NCBI RefSeq assembly: GCF_001310895.1
Contig: NZ_BAZS01000035.1
Span: forward strand, 1-42,048
DNA from: Virgibacillus halodenitrificans JCM 12304
Lineage (GTDB): Bacteria > Bacillota > Bacilli > Bacillales > Amphibacillaceae
Direction of reading: 5' to 3'
Length of the DNA stretch: 42,048 nt
Part shown: positions 23,998 through 32,228 of the stretch, in pieces
Layout of the letters: the number at the start of each line of letters is the position of its first letter
How positions within the stretch are numbered: position 1 is the first letter of the stretch
The notes under the pieces: generated by a model
The model's database searches: none
Seen by the model: the letters and a program-made list of their open reading frames with translations, nothing else
Told to the model about the DNA's origin: nothing
Made by a program: the position numbers and the translations under genes

Positions 23998-24681
23998 TCA
24001 GGAAGAGACTACTATTCTTTCCAACTCCATTGGGGGAATATATTGTCCTTCTTTATATGCACGCATATTACCACCTGAAATTTCATCAATTAATATAATA
24101 TTTCCATCAGGGTCTTTTCCGAATTCTAATTTAATATCATACAATTCTATTTCTCTCTTTATCAATTCTTCCTTAACCATTTCAGCTATTTTGACAGTTA
24201 AATTTTTAATTACCTGATACTCTTCCTTTGTTAAAATACCTAGCATTTTTAATGCATCCTCATTAATGGGGGGATCTTGCCGTTCATCATCCTTTAATGT
24301 GATCTCTACGAAGCCATCAAGTTTCTGTCCCTCCGTTGCGTATTTACCATATCGTCTCAAAAAGCTCCCAACAGCTTTGTATCGGCAAATCACTTCCAGA
24401 CCTTCCCCAAATTGAGTTGCTGGAATTACCGTCATGGTAGCCTCCTCTATATCTGAGTCAATATAGTGATTTGGAATTCCCTTTTTATTCAGTTTCTGAA
24501 AGAAAAGAGTCGTAAGCTTTAAACCTGCTTTACCTGCTCCTTCCATTGTAAGGCCAACGGTATTTGCACCAGGATCAAAGACCCCATTTTCTCCTGTCAC
24601 ATCATCTTTAAATTTCAATAACATATTTCCTTCTTCTGTTTGATAAACATCTTTCGTTTTGCCGCTATAAATTAGTTTCAT
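23998..24681 (-). CDS. purC: SAICAR synthetase-like protein (PurC paralogue)
   Basis: A 227-residue protein of the phosphoribosylaminoimidazole-succinocarboxamide synthase family, which normally joins CAIR and aspartate using ATP in purine synthesis. It has the ATP-grasp-like opening IYSGKTKDVYQTEEGNMLLK, the block GLEVICRYKAVGSFLRRYG and LYDIKLEFG. The usual metal-site stretch DEISPDxxR reads DEISGGNMR, as in a distinct Firmicute subgroup. It is not within a pur operon; it overlaps the macrodomain gene upstream by 17 nt, so the two are co-translated. It may be the sole PurC or a specialised paralogue; the window cannot decide. Confidence 0.82.
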   Translation of the reverse strand: MKLIYSGKTKDVYQTEEGNMLLKFKDDVTGENGVFDPGANTVGLTMEGAGKAGLKLTTLFFQKLNKKGIPNHYIDSDIEEATMTVIPATQFGEGLEVICRYKAVGSFLRRYGKYATEGQKLDGFVEITLKDDERQDPPINEDALKMLGILTKEEYQVIKNLTVKIAEMVKEELIKREIELYDIKLEFGKDPDGNIILIDEISGGNMRAYKEGQYIPPMELERIVVSS

Positions 24682-25249
24682 TTGGCAGGTCTCCCTCCTC
24701 TTCCATTATTTTTTTAAGGGAAGTTTTATACACATCATAATCCGCTTCCGAGAATAAAGTTATTACGACTTGTCCAAAATGATGTTCCTTTAAAAAGGAT
24801 ACAAGTGTGGTTAATGCTATATCTGCCGCGAATTCAATAGGAAAACGATAGACACCTGTGGAAATAGAAGGAAAAGCTATGCTTGTTAGCTGATGCTTTA
24901 ATGCCATTTGCATTGCATTTTCATAGCAGGATGCAAGCAGCGTCGGTTCATTTGCTGCACCACCCTCCCACACTGGTCCAACGGTATGAATGACATAGCT
25001 TGCCGGGAGATTGTATCCCTTTGTTATAACTGCTTCTCCTGTTGGCAGCTGCCTTCCGCTTAATTCTTCCTCTCTTACTCTCTTACAAGCATCCAATAGT
25101 TCCTCGCCCGCCGCTTTATGGATGGCTCCATCTACTCCACCGCCACCCAATAGAGTCCCATTTGCAGCATTAACAATTACATCCGTCTTTTGCAAGGTAA
25201 TATCTCCCACCATTAACTTCAATCCGTTTTGTCCAATAGTAGCAACCAA
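24665..25249 (-). CDS. Macrodomain protein, O-acetyl-ADP-ribose deacetylase type
   Basis: A 194-residue stand-alone macrodomain. VGDITLQKTDVIVNAANGTL, then GGGGVDGAIHKAAG, is the ADP-ribose-binding and catalytic loop of YmdB/MacroD-type hydrolases. AFPSISTGVYRFP is the second phosphate-binding loop. These enzymes remove acetyl from O-acetyl-ADP-ribose or ADP-ribose from proteins and nucleic acids. The start is a TTG at 25249 with AAGGAG 9 nt upstream; the longer frame to 25324 has no ribosome site. It is the first gene of a two-gene unit with the PurC paralogue. Confidence 0.88.
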   Translation of the reverse strand: MVATIGQNGLKLMVGDITLQKTDVIVNAANGTLLGGGGVDGAIHKAAGEELLDACKRVREEELSGRQLPTGEAVITKGYNLPASYVIHTVGPVWEGGAANEPTLLASCYENAMQMALKHQLTSIAFPSISTGVYRFPIEFAADIALTTLVSFLKEHHFGQVVITLFSEADYDVYKTSLKKIMEEEGDLPNETNL

Positions 25250-25452
25250 GCATATCCTCTCCTTTTCAGTTATAACTGTAAATATTGTCTCTATATGTAT
25301 CCACATTTTAAAACTGAAACTCAATTTATTATTAAACTTACTATTAGTTTATCATAGAATAGGATACATAAATGATTGTTATCAGCAGGAATTAGACTAG
25401 AGAGTCTCGAAATGGTTTAATAGAAGGATATAAAAGGAAGGATGTATGTATA

Positions 25453-26106
25453 ATGCCTGCAAATCGCTTACCACTGCTCATTCTCACTATGAGTATCTTA
25501 TATATATTTATTGTTCCAGATGACCCCTTTATCTTTAAATTATTTTTTAAACTTATTCCAATGGCTATGATTCTTATGTATGCTTTTGAACAAAGTGGCC
25601 GCTGGAAGAGCAAAACACACTGGCTACTTCTTTGTGGTTTGATCTTCTCTATGCTTGGAGACGGGACGATTCATTGGTTTATTTTAGGATTGTCAGCCTT
25701 TTTAATTGGCCATCTTTTTTATATTACTGGCTTTTTAACACGGTGGAATTTCTCTGTAATCCGGATGCTATACGCAATCCCTGTTGGAATATACGCTATA
25801 CTATTTGGCAGAAGACTTATACAGGCTTTAAACGAATCTGGAGAACAATCGCTTGTCATTCCTGTCCTTCTCTATATACTGGTTATTTCTATTATGACAT
25901 GGTCGGCTATGATGACAGGTAACCGGTGGGCTTTGTGGGGAAGTATTTTGTTTGTTATCTCTGATAGTGTCTTGGCATGGAATATGTTTGTGTCCCCTAT
26001 ACCGAATGCTGCAGAGCTTATCATGCTGACATACTACTCGGCTCAATTTCTTATCGCCCATAGTCTATTCACTATAGTAAAAAATAGTCATCGGCTTGTT
26101 TGGTAA
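25453..26106 (+). CDS. YhhN/TMEM86-family membrane protein (lysoplasmalogenase type)
   Basis: A 217-residue protein with about eight hydrophobic segments. The family's conserved acidic and polar spots are seen: LIFSMLGDGTIHW (~residue 69), FLIGHLFYITGF (~82) and LFVISDSVLAWN (~173). Characterised relatives hydrolyse the vinyl-ether bond of lysoplasmalogens; whether this bacterium makes plasmalogens is unknown. Start at 25453 has AAAGGAAGG upstream. The next gene begins 26 nt after its stop, so they are probably co-transcribed. Confidence 0.75.
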   Translation: MPANRLPLLILTMSILYIFIVPDDPFIFKLFFKLIPMAMILMYAFEQSGRWKSKTHWLLLCGLIFSMLGDGTIHWFILGLSAFLIGHLFYITGFLTRWNFSVIRMLYAIPVGIYAILFGRRLIQALNESGEQSLVIPVLLYILVISIMTWSAMMTGNRWALWGSILFVISDSVLAWNMFVSPIPNAAELIMLTYYSAQFLIAHSLFTIVKNSHRLVW

Positions 26107-26131
26107 ACAATATCCGGAGAGGAGGGTTAAA

Positions 26132-26677
26132 GTGCACATTCATTCAATCGGACATTATTCGCATTCCAAGGAGGACTTTCTTCGTTTACTTTCTGATGCG
26201 GATATAGAAGCAGTAGCCGATGTACGAGCATTCCCCGGCAGTAGGAAATTTCCTCAATACTCAAAGGACAATATGCCTGATTGGCTTCAAGCTGCAGGCA
26301 TTCATTACGAGCACTTTCCAAAACTGGGAGGAAGGAGGAAGGCTTCCTCTGACGTGTCCCCTCTTTTAAACGGGGCATGGGAGAACCAATCCTTTCATAA
26401 TTATGCTGATTATACATTAACAGAATCATTTCATGAGGGTATTGCCGCTTTGTCCCAACTAGCCCAAAAGAAAAGAACGGTTTATTGTTGCTCTGAACGT
26501 CATCCAGCACGTTGTCATCGATTAATTATTAGTAATTGGCTTGCTACACATAATTGGAAAGTTAATCATATTATTCCTGACAATAAGGGAAATATAACTA
26601 TTATTGAGCATGAATTAGGAAAATGGGGGGCCAGGCCAATTATTGAAAAGGATGGCACAGTTGTTTATCCAGAATAA
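26132..26677 (+). CDS. DUF488 family protein
   Basis: A 181-residue cytoplasmic protein. It has the family's opening HSIGHYSHSKEDFLRLL, the VADVRAFPGSRKFPQYSK block and the Cys/His/Arg patch VYCCSERHPARCHRLII, which looks like a metal- or nucleic-acid-binding site. No reaction is established for the family as far as I know. The start is a GTG at 26132 with GGAGAGGAGGG upstream; the in-frame ATG at 26096 lies inside the previous gene. Confidence 0.8.
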   Translation: MHIHSIGHYSHSKEDFLRLLSDADIEAVADVRAFPGSRKFPQYSKDNMPDWLQAAGIHYEHFPKLGGRRKASSDVSPLLNGAWENQSFHNYADYTLTESFHEGIAALSQLAQKKRTVYCCSERHPARCHRLIISNWLATHNWKVNHIIPDNKGNITIIEHELGKWGARPIIEKDGTVVYPE

Positions 26678-26766
26678 TATATTCCTTTTTTGCGCTTATC
26701 TGCTTGTCATAATTCGAACTGCTTAACATAGAATGTATTAACACACATGAGGGCGGAGGCGTTTCT

Positions 26767-27159
26767 ATGGGAAGCTCAGTAAGAATTTCAGAAGCTGACT
26801 TGGAGAGATACTATATATTAAGCAAACAAAAAAAGGAAATTGAACAAGAAATGAAACAATTAAAGAAAGACTTCAATCTTAATCTTGATGATTCTATTGG
26901 TAAAGATCAAAAAGGTGAGGTAACGTGTGGCAGCTATAAATTACAACGACAGGTTCGTACAGCTATTGGCTATAATCAAGAATTGACAGTTCAAAAATTA
27001 GAACAGTTAAACTTACATGATTTTATTATTGTGGAAAAGCTCCCCGACACCGAGAAATTGGAAGCGGCTATTAAAATCGGTCTTGTCGAAGAAACTGCTT
27101 TTACACCATGTAAAACAACTAAAACGACGACTGCAATTGTTGTAAAAGAAGCACCATAG
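26767..27159 (+). CDS. Hypothetical protein with N-terminal coiled coil
   Basis: A 130-residue soluble protein I cannot assign. Residues ~8-40 are Lys/Glu-rich with coiled-coil-like heptads (ERYYILSKQKKEIEQEMK). The middle (GSYKLQRQVRTAIGYNQEL) looks like beta strands, and the end (GLVEETAFTPCKTTKTTTAI) is Thr-rich. The layout is like small phage-type proteins, but no phage genes are near. Start at 26767 is backed by GAGGGCGGAGG. It is a single gene ending at the terminator at 27271. Confidence 0.6.
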   Translation: MGSSVRISEADLERYYILSKQKKEIEQEMKQLKKDFNLNLDDSIGKDQKGEVTCGSYKLQRQVRTAIGYNQELTVQKLEQLNLHDFIIVEKLPDTEKLEAAIKIGLVEETAFTPCKTTKTTTAIVVKEAP

Positions 27160-27270
27160 ATGAGTTAACAGTGAAACTTCCGGCCGTTAATAACAGCAAG
27201 TAATAATATCTGCTTTAAGCGGATTTAATAAGCAATCCATTATTCAATTAATCCTAAAGCAATTATATCT

Positions 27271-27306
27271 AAAAAAGCATTCCTTATCATGAAGGAATGC
27301 TTTTTA
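27271..27306. terminator. Intrinsic terminator (both directions)
   Basis: AAAAAGCATTCCTT and its complement around ATCATG: a 14-bp stem with A-run and T-run ends. Confidence 0.85.
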
Positions 27307-27422
27307 CGTGTTGAATACATATGATAGCTACTACAGTGTTATCTTTTCATACTTAACTTAAAAGTACTTCGTAGCATACTATTTCGCGAAAATCGGAAAA
27401 TATTTTCATCTATTTTATAGAC

Positions 27423-27791
27423 TTATACAATTTGCGGGCCGACTAATACGTTAGGACTTTTGCCCATAATTAATTTGCATAAATTAGCGTAACCTATTTG
27501 TCTATAAGCTCCTAAAAGACTGCATAATTTTTTTGCTGCTTGGTCTTGCTTCAATTTCATAACTTCTTTATGAAAAACCTGTAACACAAAATCATCTTGT
27601 ACTTGCGGACGGAACTGTGTTGGTTCCTCATCCATAAGCAGGCAGCCCATGTACTGATAGTTAAATTGCAGCTGTCTTGTTAAATGAACTATCCCTACAA
27701 ACGATTCATACGTTTCAGGCTGTGTCTGTTTAAATGTTTCCAGGTCCTTCTTTGCATGCATGAGTTCACTAAAACTTGATGTAACTAACAT
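27423..27791 (-). CDS. Hypothetical protein co-transcribed with the thioesterase
   Basis: A 122-residue soluble, mostly helical protein (FSELMHAKKDLETFKQTQPE; HKEVMKLKQDQAAKKLCSLL) with no motif I recognise. Start set at 27791, where a strong GGAGGGG site lies 4 nt upstream; the in-frame ATG at 27812 lies inside the thioesterase gene. It begins 10 nt after the thioesterase stop, so it is the second gene of that operon. Confidence 0.6.
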   Translation of the reverse strand: MLVTSSFSELMHAKKDLETFKQTQPETYESFVGIVHLTRQLQFNYQYMGCLLMDEEPTQFRPQVQDDFVLQVFHKEVMKLKQDQAAKKLCSLLGAYRQIGYANLCKLIMGKSPNVLVGPQIV

Positions 27792-27801
27792 ACTACCCCT
27801 C

Positions 27802-28323
27802 CTACACTTCATCCCAAGGTTTTTTAACAGTTAAAGCTGCAACAAGATCTTTATTTTGCTCTCGCTTTAACTTTCTAATTTTTGCCCGTTCTTTACCTGT
27901 TTCATAAAGGAATTTTTCTTCCTCGGTTTCTGGTATAATGCCTGGCACTTCAATTGGTCGCTTATTCTCGTCTAAAGCAACAAATGTTAGAAATGCTGTA
28001 GCAGCAATTCTTCTTTCTGCAGTGAGTGTATTTTCTGCTGTTACCTTGCAAAAGATTTCCATCGAGCTTCTACCTGTATAAGAAACAAATGATTCTATAC
28101 AAACAGAATCACTTTGCCGAATTGGCTCAATAAAATTAACCGAGTCCGTAGATGCGGTCACACATTCTTTCACACGTGCATGTCTTTGAGCTGAAAGAGT
28201 TGCACAAGCATCCAGTTTTTTCATTAGAACTCCACCAAACAATGTATGGTAATTATTTAAATCATTTATGAGAACCTGATCATTTTGAATAATCCTGGTA
28301 TCTTTCATTCTTTTTGCTTCCAT
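27802..28323 (-). CDS. ykhA: Acyl-CoA thioesterase, hotdog fold (YkhA-like)
   Basis: A 173-residue single-hotdog thioesterase closely like B. subtilis YkhA. Landmarks: TLFGGVLMKKLDACATLSAQ, VTASTDSVNFIEPIRQSDSV, CIESFVSYTGRSSMEIFCKV and FLTFVALDENKRPIEVP. It hydrolyses acyl-CoA in the cytoplasm. The motif before TLFGG reads NNYH, where YkhA, as I recall it, has NNHG, so the active-site helix entry is altered by one or two residues. Start at 28323 has AAGGTG upstream; the in-frame GTG at 28332 is part of that site. A small unknown gene follows in the same transcript. Confidence 0.85.
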   Translation of the reverse strand: MEAKRMKDTRIIQNDQVLINDLNNYHTLFGGVLMKKLDACATLSAQRHARVKECVTASTDSVNFIEPIRQSDSVCIESFVSYTGRSSMEIFCKVTAENTLTAERRIAATAFLTFVALDENKRPIEVPGIIPETEEEKFLYETGKERAKIRKLKREQNKDLVAALTVKKPWDEV

Positions 28324-28570
28324 TAATTTCACCTTAACTATAAAAAGTATTTTTAATACATTACCTATTATAGTACAGGTGGTTTCTTATAGTACAATGC
28401 CGATAACAGATGCAATATATAACAAAATGTTATGTAAAGGCTTTATGGCGAAAATGTAAGAAAACAAGTAAGAAGAAAAGCTAATGCCGTAAGTAGAAAA
28501 GAGGAAGTGCTCAAGCCGGAGACGGCCATGCATACAAAAAGAGGCTGGGCCAAATGAAATTTTATAAAGT

Positions 28571-28800
28571 TAAAATCCGAACCGATTCATACTAATAATG
28601 AATTATGGTTCGGATTTATTTTTTGTAACGAATTAGCGGAGGAAAAACACGCAGACTCCTGGGACTGCGGTTACTCGTCCCACCGAAAACCATTGTGGGA
28701 GAAAAAGCCTAGCTAAGACCCCGGAGTGCATAGCACGAGGAGGCTTAGCAGCGCCCACGGAAAGCGAAGTGTTTTTCCGGAGCGGGGTTCCCACATTTTA
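28571..28800. repeat. Dispersed hairpin-led repeat, copy 3 (long form)
   Basis: It starts with the stem AAATCCGAACC and GGTTCGGATTT plus a T-run, then ATTAGCGGAGGAAAAACACGC. From there it differs from copies 1-2: TGGGAC...GTCCCA, GCTAAG...CTTAGC and a closing GTGTTTTTCC that pairs with the earlier GGAAAAACAC. The folded whole looks like a structured RNA or mobile palindrome. It fills the ~530-nt gap 28324-28854, where I see no credible gene. Confidence 0.75.
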
Positions 28801-28854
28801 AATAGTTCGTCTTTAGAATAGCATTGTTTAGTTATGTCCCAGCCCCGTGTAAAC

Positions 28855-29634
28855 CTAATTAAACGCCTGTTGTGGAACGGTGTTTGGCCGCGTAGCCCGG
28901 TACCAGTGAAGGCATAGCACAAATATCAATAAGAGATCAATAAGGTCTCCTCCGTAATACATAAGCATCCCTCCCGTTTGAGCTTCTGAGGTGCTTACAC
29001 CATCTGGGGGAAAACCGTAAATATATTTGGATAAAATGCCATGTCCTGCTAAAGCAACAATAAATACACTCACTCGATAAACGAAACTATATCGATGTGG
29101 TGTTGGGTCAATATATATTAAAGAGATTGTGAACAAATAGCCAGCCAAAAATACATGGGCATGAATAATAACATATAACAGGAGCGATTCGTGCATCAGA
29201 GAAAATAAATCTGTCGCATATAATAGCCAAAGCCCGCCTATATTTAGGATGCTTGCCACAATCGGATTAGTCACAAAGCCAGCATATGTACTTCTTAATA
29301 AGCTAGTGAGCCTTCTGGCTGCTGAAACAGGAAGTGCACGTAATATTAAAGTCATAGGTGCAGATAAGGCGATTAGCAATGGACCGAGCATCCCAAGCAG
29401 CAAATGGCTGAGCATATGAAAAGTAAAGTCCATATGTGCCTTTTCAGCGATTGGACCCGCTACTGCTATACCCACAGTTAAAAAACCTGCTAATCCTAAC
29501 ACAGTCCTCCAGAGGGGCCATTTTCTTCCCTTGCGTATAGATATAAAAACTGCAATTAGATAGGCAATCCCCCCTGTAATAAAGGGGATTACTAATAAAA
29601 TTGAGTCTAGCATCAAGTTCATTTGATTATCCAT
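28855..29634 (-). CDS. CtaG-like cytochrome c oxidase assembly membrane protein
   Basis: A 259-residue membrane protein with about seven hydrophobic segments. FHMLSHLLLGMLGPLLIALS carries the conserved His near the membrane, and further His occur in HAHVFLAGYLF and LAGHGILSKY. This pattern fits the caa3_CtaG family (COG3336), which helps copper delivery or assembly of heme-copper oxidase. No oxidase genes are nearby. Start at 29634 overlaps the end of the DUF2243 gene by 8 nt, so the two membrane proteins are co-translated. Confidence 0.8.
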   Translation of the reverse strand: MDNQMNLMLDSILLVIPFITGGIAYLIAVFISIRKGRKWPLWRTVLGLAGFLTVGIAVAGPIAEKAHMDFTFHMLSHLLLGMLGPLLIALSAPMTLILRALPVSAARRLTSLLRSTYAGFVTNPIVASILNIGGLWLLYATDLFSLMHESLLLYVIIHAHVFLAGYLFTISLIYIDPTPHRYSFVYRVSVFIVALAGHGILSKYIYGFPPDGVSTSEAQTGGMLMYYGGDLIDLLLIFVLCLHWYRATRPNTVPQQAFN

Positions 29635-30127
29635 TTGGAAGGTTCACTCCCCTAATGGCCTTCTTCCCTGTTTTTCGTAACAAAATAGCTCCAATCACAA
29701 TCATGATAATAGCAGTGATATTCCAGACTAAATCATATGGAAGAATGTCTACCTCGTAACGAATTTGATGAATACGCATTAATTTATGTTGGATCGTGCC
29801 ATCATACAGCTGAAAGATACCTGCACCTAGAAGAACGCCTCCCCACCATCTGCTGACCCAGAAGGCATCACGTCGTTTTAAATCTGCTACTATAAATAGA
29901 CCGCCAATTGTCGCAAACCAGCTAAAGGCATGGAAAAAGCCGTCGGATAACAGCCCTATTGCGAGTGAGGATTTGTCATAGAAATGATGCCAATGCAATA
30001 GCTGATGAAACACCATTTCGTCTACAAATGCTGCAAGGCCAAGTCCAAACAAAAAGCCAGACCATAAATTTTTGGAAAGATGGTTATACCGATTATTTCC
30101 TTTCATATGACCCAAGTTATTAGCCAA
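29627..30127 (-). CDS. DUF2243 membrane protein
   Basis: A 166-residue protein with four membrane segments and a His-rich loop, FVDEMVFHQLLHWHHFYD, followed by SDGFFHAFSW, typical of DUF2243. These histidines could bind copper or heme. The family often sits beside CtaG-like genes, as here, which hints at a shared role in respiratory copper handling, though this is unproven. The start is a TTG at 30127 with AAGGAGG 9 nt upstream; the ATG at 30106 has no such site. Confidence 0.78.
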   Translation of the reverse strand: MANNLGHMKGNNRYNHLSKNLWSGFLFGLGLAAFVDEMVFHQLLHWHHFYDKSSLAIGLLSDGFFHAFSWFATIGGLFIVADLKRRDAFWVSRWWGGVLLGAGIFQLYDGTIQHKLMRIHQIRYEVDILPYDLVWNITAIIMIVIGAILLRKTGKKAIRGVNLPNG

Positions 30128-30249
30128 ACAGAACGCCTCCTTAAGTTAAATGAAGAATTCTAAAGTTGTTAATAAGCAATTTCCTGTCTCACGTATAAAT
30201 AAACCAGTCTTTTTAACCTGGTCAAAAATACCCCTGTTGTCTATTGCCT

Positions 30250-30906
30250 TTATTTCCATTCACTCTGGCTGGTTACTTCTACTTTATTTAATGCCTGTGT
30301 CGCTAAGCGATCTGCTTCTTGGTTATTTTTCCGGGAAACTAATTTATATTCAGGCTGAATTCCCATTTCCTTAAGTTTCCCTTCAATTTTATCAAGCCAG
30401 CTCGTTAATTCCTTTTCCATAACTGGCCATTCATCTTCCAACTGATTTATTACTACTTGGGAATCTCCCGTGAACAAAACAGGTAAATGATGAGCACCTA
30501 ACAGCTCTAATTCTTGAATAGCCAAATGTAAAGCAGCATATTCAGCTTCATTGTTCGTTTCCATTTCCGCCACGAGGGCATTTTTACGTATTCGAAGCTT
30601 TTTTCCATTTTGCTCATAATAGATGACACAACCAAGCCCGGCTTTTCTTGTATTAATATCGAAACCACCATCAAAATACACGGTAATATTATGAGGCTCT
30701 GTTTTAATTTCTTCTAAATAGGCCTTCAACTGTTTAGTAGTCCATTCATGGTCACTACGATCAATAAAAATTGCTTGTTTAAGTCGCCCTGATTTTTGCA
30801 GATCTTCCGCCATGAGCAATGCTTTGGCTGCAGTCATTTCTTCGGAAGTAAATGCAACCTCCGCTCCTTTAGGGGTTCGATATACTATCTCCAATCTTCC
30901 CTTCAT
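30250..30906 (-). CDS. RNase H-fold protein (ribonuclease HI-like, YpeP type)
   Basis: A 218-residue protein with an RNase H core from about residue 73. The acidic residues expected for two-metal catalysis are present: D79 (YFDGGF), E120 (NNEAEYAALHLAI), D148 (TGDSQVV) and D199 (EADRLA). The first ~70 residues form a separate small domain, as in B. subtilis YpeP-type proteins. It may cleave RNA in RNA:DNA hybrids, but this subgroup is poorly characterised. The ATG has GGAGGTG 6 nt upstream. Confidence 0.8.
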   Translation of the reverse strand: MKGRLEIVYRTPKGAEVAFTSEEMTAAKALLMAEDLQKSGRLKQAIFIDRSDHEWTTKQLKAYLEEIKTEPHNITVYFDGGFDINTRKAGLGCVIYYEQNGKKLRIRKNALVAEMETNNEAEYAALHLAIQELELLGAHHLPVLFTGDSQVVINQLEDEWPVMEKELTSWLDKIEGKLKEMGIQPEYKLVSRKNNQEADRLATQALNKVEVTSQSEWK

Positions 30907-31113
30907 GAAAAGCCACCTCCATTTTTAGCATTAAGAATAAATTTGTTAACCTCCGATATTATCGGTATATGGTTCATCAGTTCCTTTTCCACCTTTAAGA
31001 TAAACTGCGCTGCATCTATTTTTATTTAAAAAACCTTCAATACTTCATTATTTTCCATGCTTTGTTACTATTAAACTGTATAAGAACATATTATATCCAT
31101 TGGAGGTGAAAAC

Positions 31114-31284
31114 ATGATGCATGCATTTAACTTTTTTGCCCTAATTCCTTTACTTATTTACGTTGGAATGATTGCATTTGTGATCTGGTTTGCAGTAACG
31201 CTAATCAAGACACTCAAAGAGAAAAATTCCATCTTAAAGGAAATTTCCACTAAACTAGACCAGAATAAACATCATCCAAATTAA
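31114..31284 (+). CDS. Small single-pass membrane protein (DUF4083-like)
   Basis: A 56-residue protein. Residues ~5-30 form one membrane helix (FFALIPLLIYVGMIAFVIWF), followed by a charged cytoplasmic helix (KTLKEKNSILKEISTKLDQ). The ATG at 31114 has a strong TGGAGGTGA ribosome site, and a terminator follows the stop. The layout fits the short DUF4083 family; function unknown. Confidence 0.65.
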   Translation: MMHAFNFFALIPLLIYVGMIAFVIWFAVTLIKTLKEKNSILKEISTKLDQNKHHPN

Positions 31285-31305
31285 CTAGTTTGCAAAAATG
31301 ACAAC

Positions 31306-31335
31306 CACTGCAGAATTATTTCTGCAGTAGTTTTT
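31306..31335. terminator. Bidirectional terminator
   Basis: ACTGCAG at 31307-31313 and CTGCAGT at 31322-31328, with T-run on the right. It overlaps the last bases of the LysR-type gene and serves both converging genes. Confidence 0.7.
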
Positions 31336-32200
31336 CCTTGGCAAAACGAATAAATTCCTGCATGACATGGGAAAGGCGAACATCGTTTTTCCAGATCAAT
31401 GCCAGGTCCCAGTCAATGGCTGGGTTGGCCACAGGGATAGCAATAACGTCACTTGTCAGCTCCATACTGGTACTCTCAGGCAGCAGTGTGATACCAAGCT
31501 TTGATGCAACCATTTCTTCGATAAAATCAAGTTGAGAGGTTTCTGAGATGATTTTCGGTTTAAATCCGGACTCGTTACATGCTTGAATAATATTATCCCT
31601 TAAAGCGAAGTCTTTATTAAACATAATAAAGGCTTCTTCTCTTAATTCTTTCAACTCGATTTTTTCCCTTGCTGCCAAACGGTGGGAGGAAGGAACGATA
31701 ATCTTCAGCTTTTCCTTCACGAAAGAATAATTATCGAAAACATGATGCTGTGTTGGTAAGACAACAACGCCAAAGTCCAATTCGTCATTAGCTACCTTTT
31801 CTTCTATTCGTTTGGAACCATCTTCAACAAGTTGAAAAGTAATCTCAGGATACTCTCTATGGAACGCAGCAAGAAACTGAGAGAAAAAGAAGGAATTTAT
31901 TATAGAGGGTAAGCCAATTCGTAAATGTCCTTTCTGTAAGGTAACCAGTTGCTCCAAGTCATTTAATAACGCATGATATTGCTCCTCCATCTGCTGGGCA
32001 TGGTTGTAAAACACCTTTCCCGCTTCCGTAAGGGACAAATGCTTCCTTGATCTTACAAAGAGCGGAACACCTAATTCATCTTCCAATGATTTAATTATTC
32101 TGCTGATAGCAGGTTGAGTAATGTATAGCTGGTTTGCTGCCCGTGTAAAACTTCCTGATTTGGTAACCTCAATAAAATACTTTAATTGCTTTACATCCAA
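31316..32200 (-). CDS. LysR-family transcriptional regulator
   Basis: A 294-residue regulator. The N-terminal winged helix-turn-helix is textbook (VKQLKYFIEVTKSGSFTRAA, NQLYITQPAISRIIKSLEDE). The effector domain starts with LRIGLPSIINSFFFSQFLAA and contains the hinge region LGITLLPESTSM. It looks most like the CidR/YwbI branch, which senses carboxylates such as acetate, but no cid/lrg genes are near, so the target is unknown. The start is a TTG at 32200 with AGGTGA 6 nt upstream. It may follow the regulator gene at 32229 in one transcript (28-nt gap). Confidence 0.85.
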   Translation of the reverse strand: MDVKQLKYFIEVTKSGSFTRAANQLYITQPAISRIIKSLEDELGVPLFVRSRKHLSLTEAGKVFYNHAQQMEEQYHALLNDLEQLVTLQKGHLRIGLPSIINSFFFSQFLAAFHREYPEITFQLVEDGSKRIEEKVANDELDFGVVVLPTQHHVFDNYSFVKEKLKIIVPSSHRLAAREKIELKELREEAFIMFNKDFALRDNIIQACNESGFKPKIISETSQLDFIEEMVASKLGITLLPESTSMELTSDVIAIPVANPAIDWDLALIWKNDVRLSHVMQEFIRFAKEKLLQK

Positions 32201-32228
32201 TCTAAGTCACCTGCCCTTCATCAAATAT

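Noticed and set aside
28713-28922. Minus-strand open frame across repeat copy 3 and the end of the CtaG-like gene
   Set aside because: It is made of repeat DNA and out-of-frame coding sequence, with no ribosome site.
30903-31025. Short minus-strand frame (…ELMNHIPIISEVNKFILNAK…) whose stop overlaps the RNase H-like start
   Set aside because: Only 24 residues from its ATG, with a frame that begins after a stop and no known relative. A coupled leader peptide cannot be excluded but is not supported.
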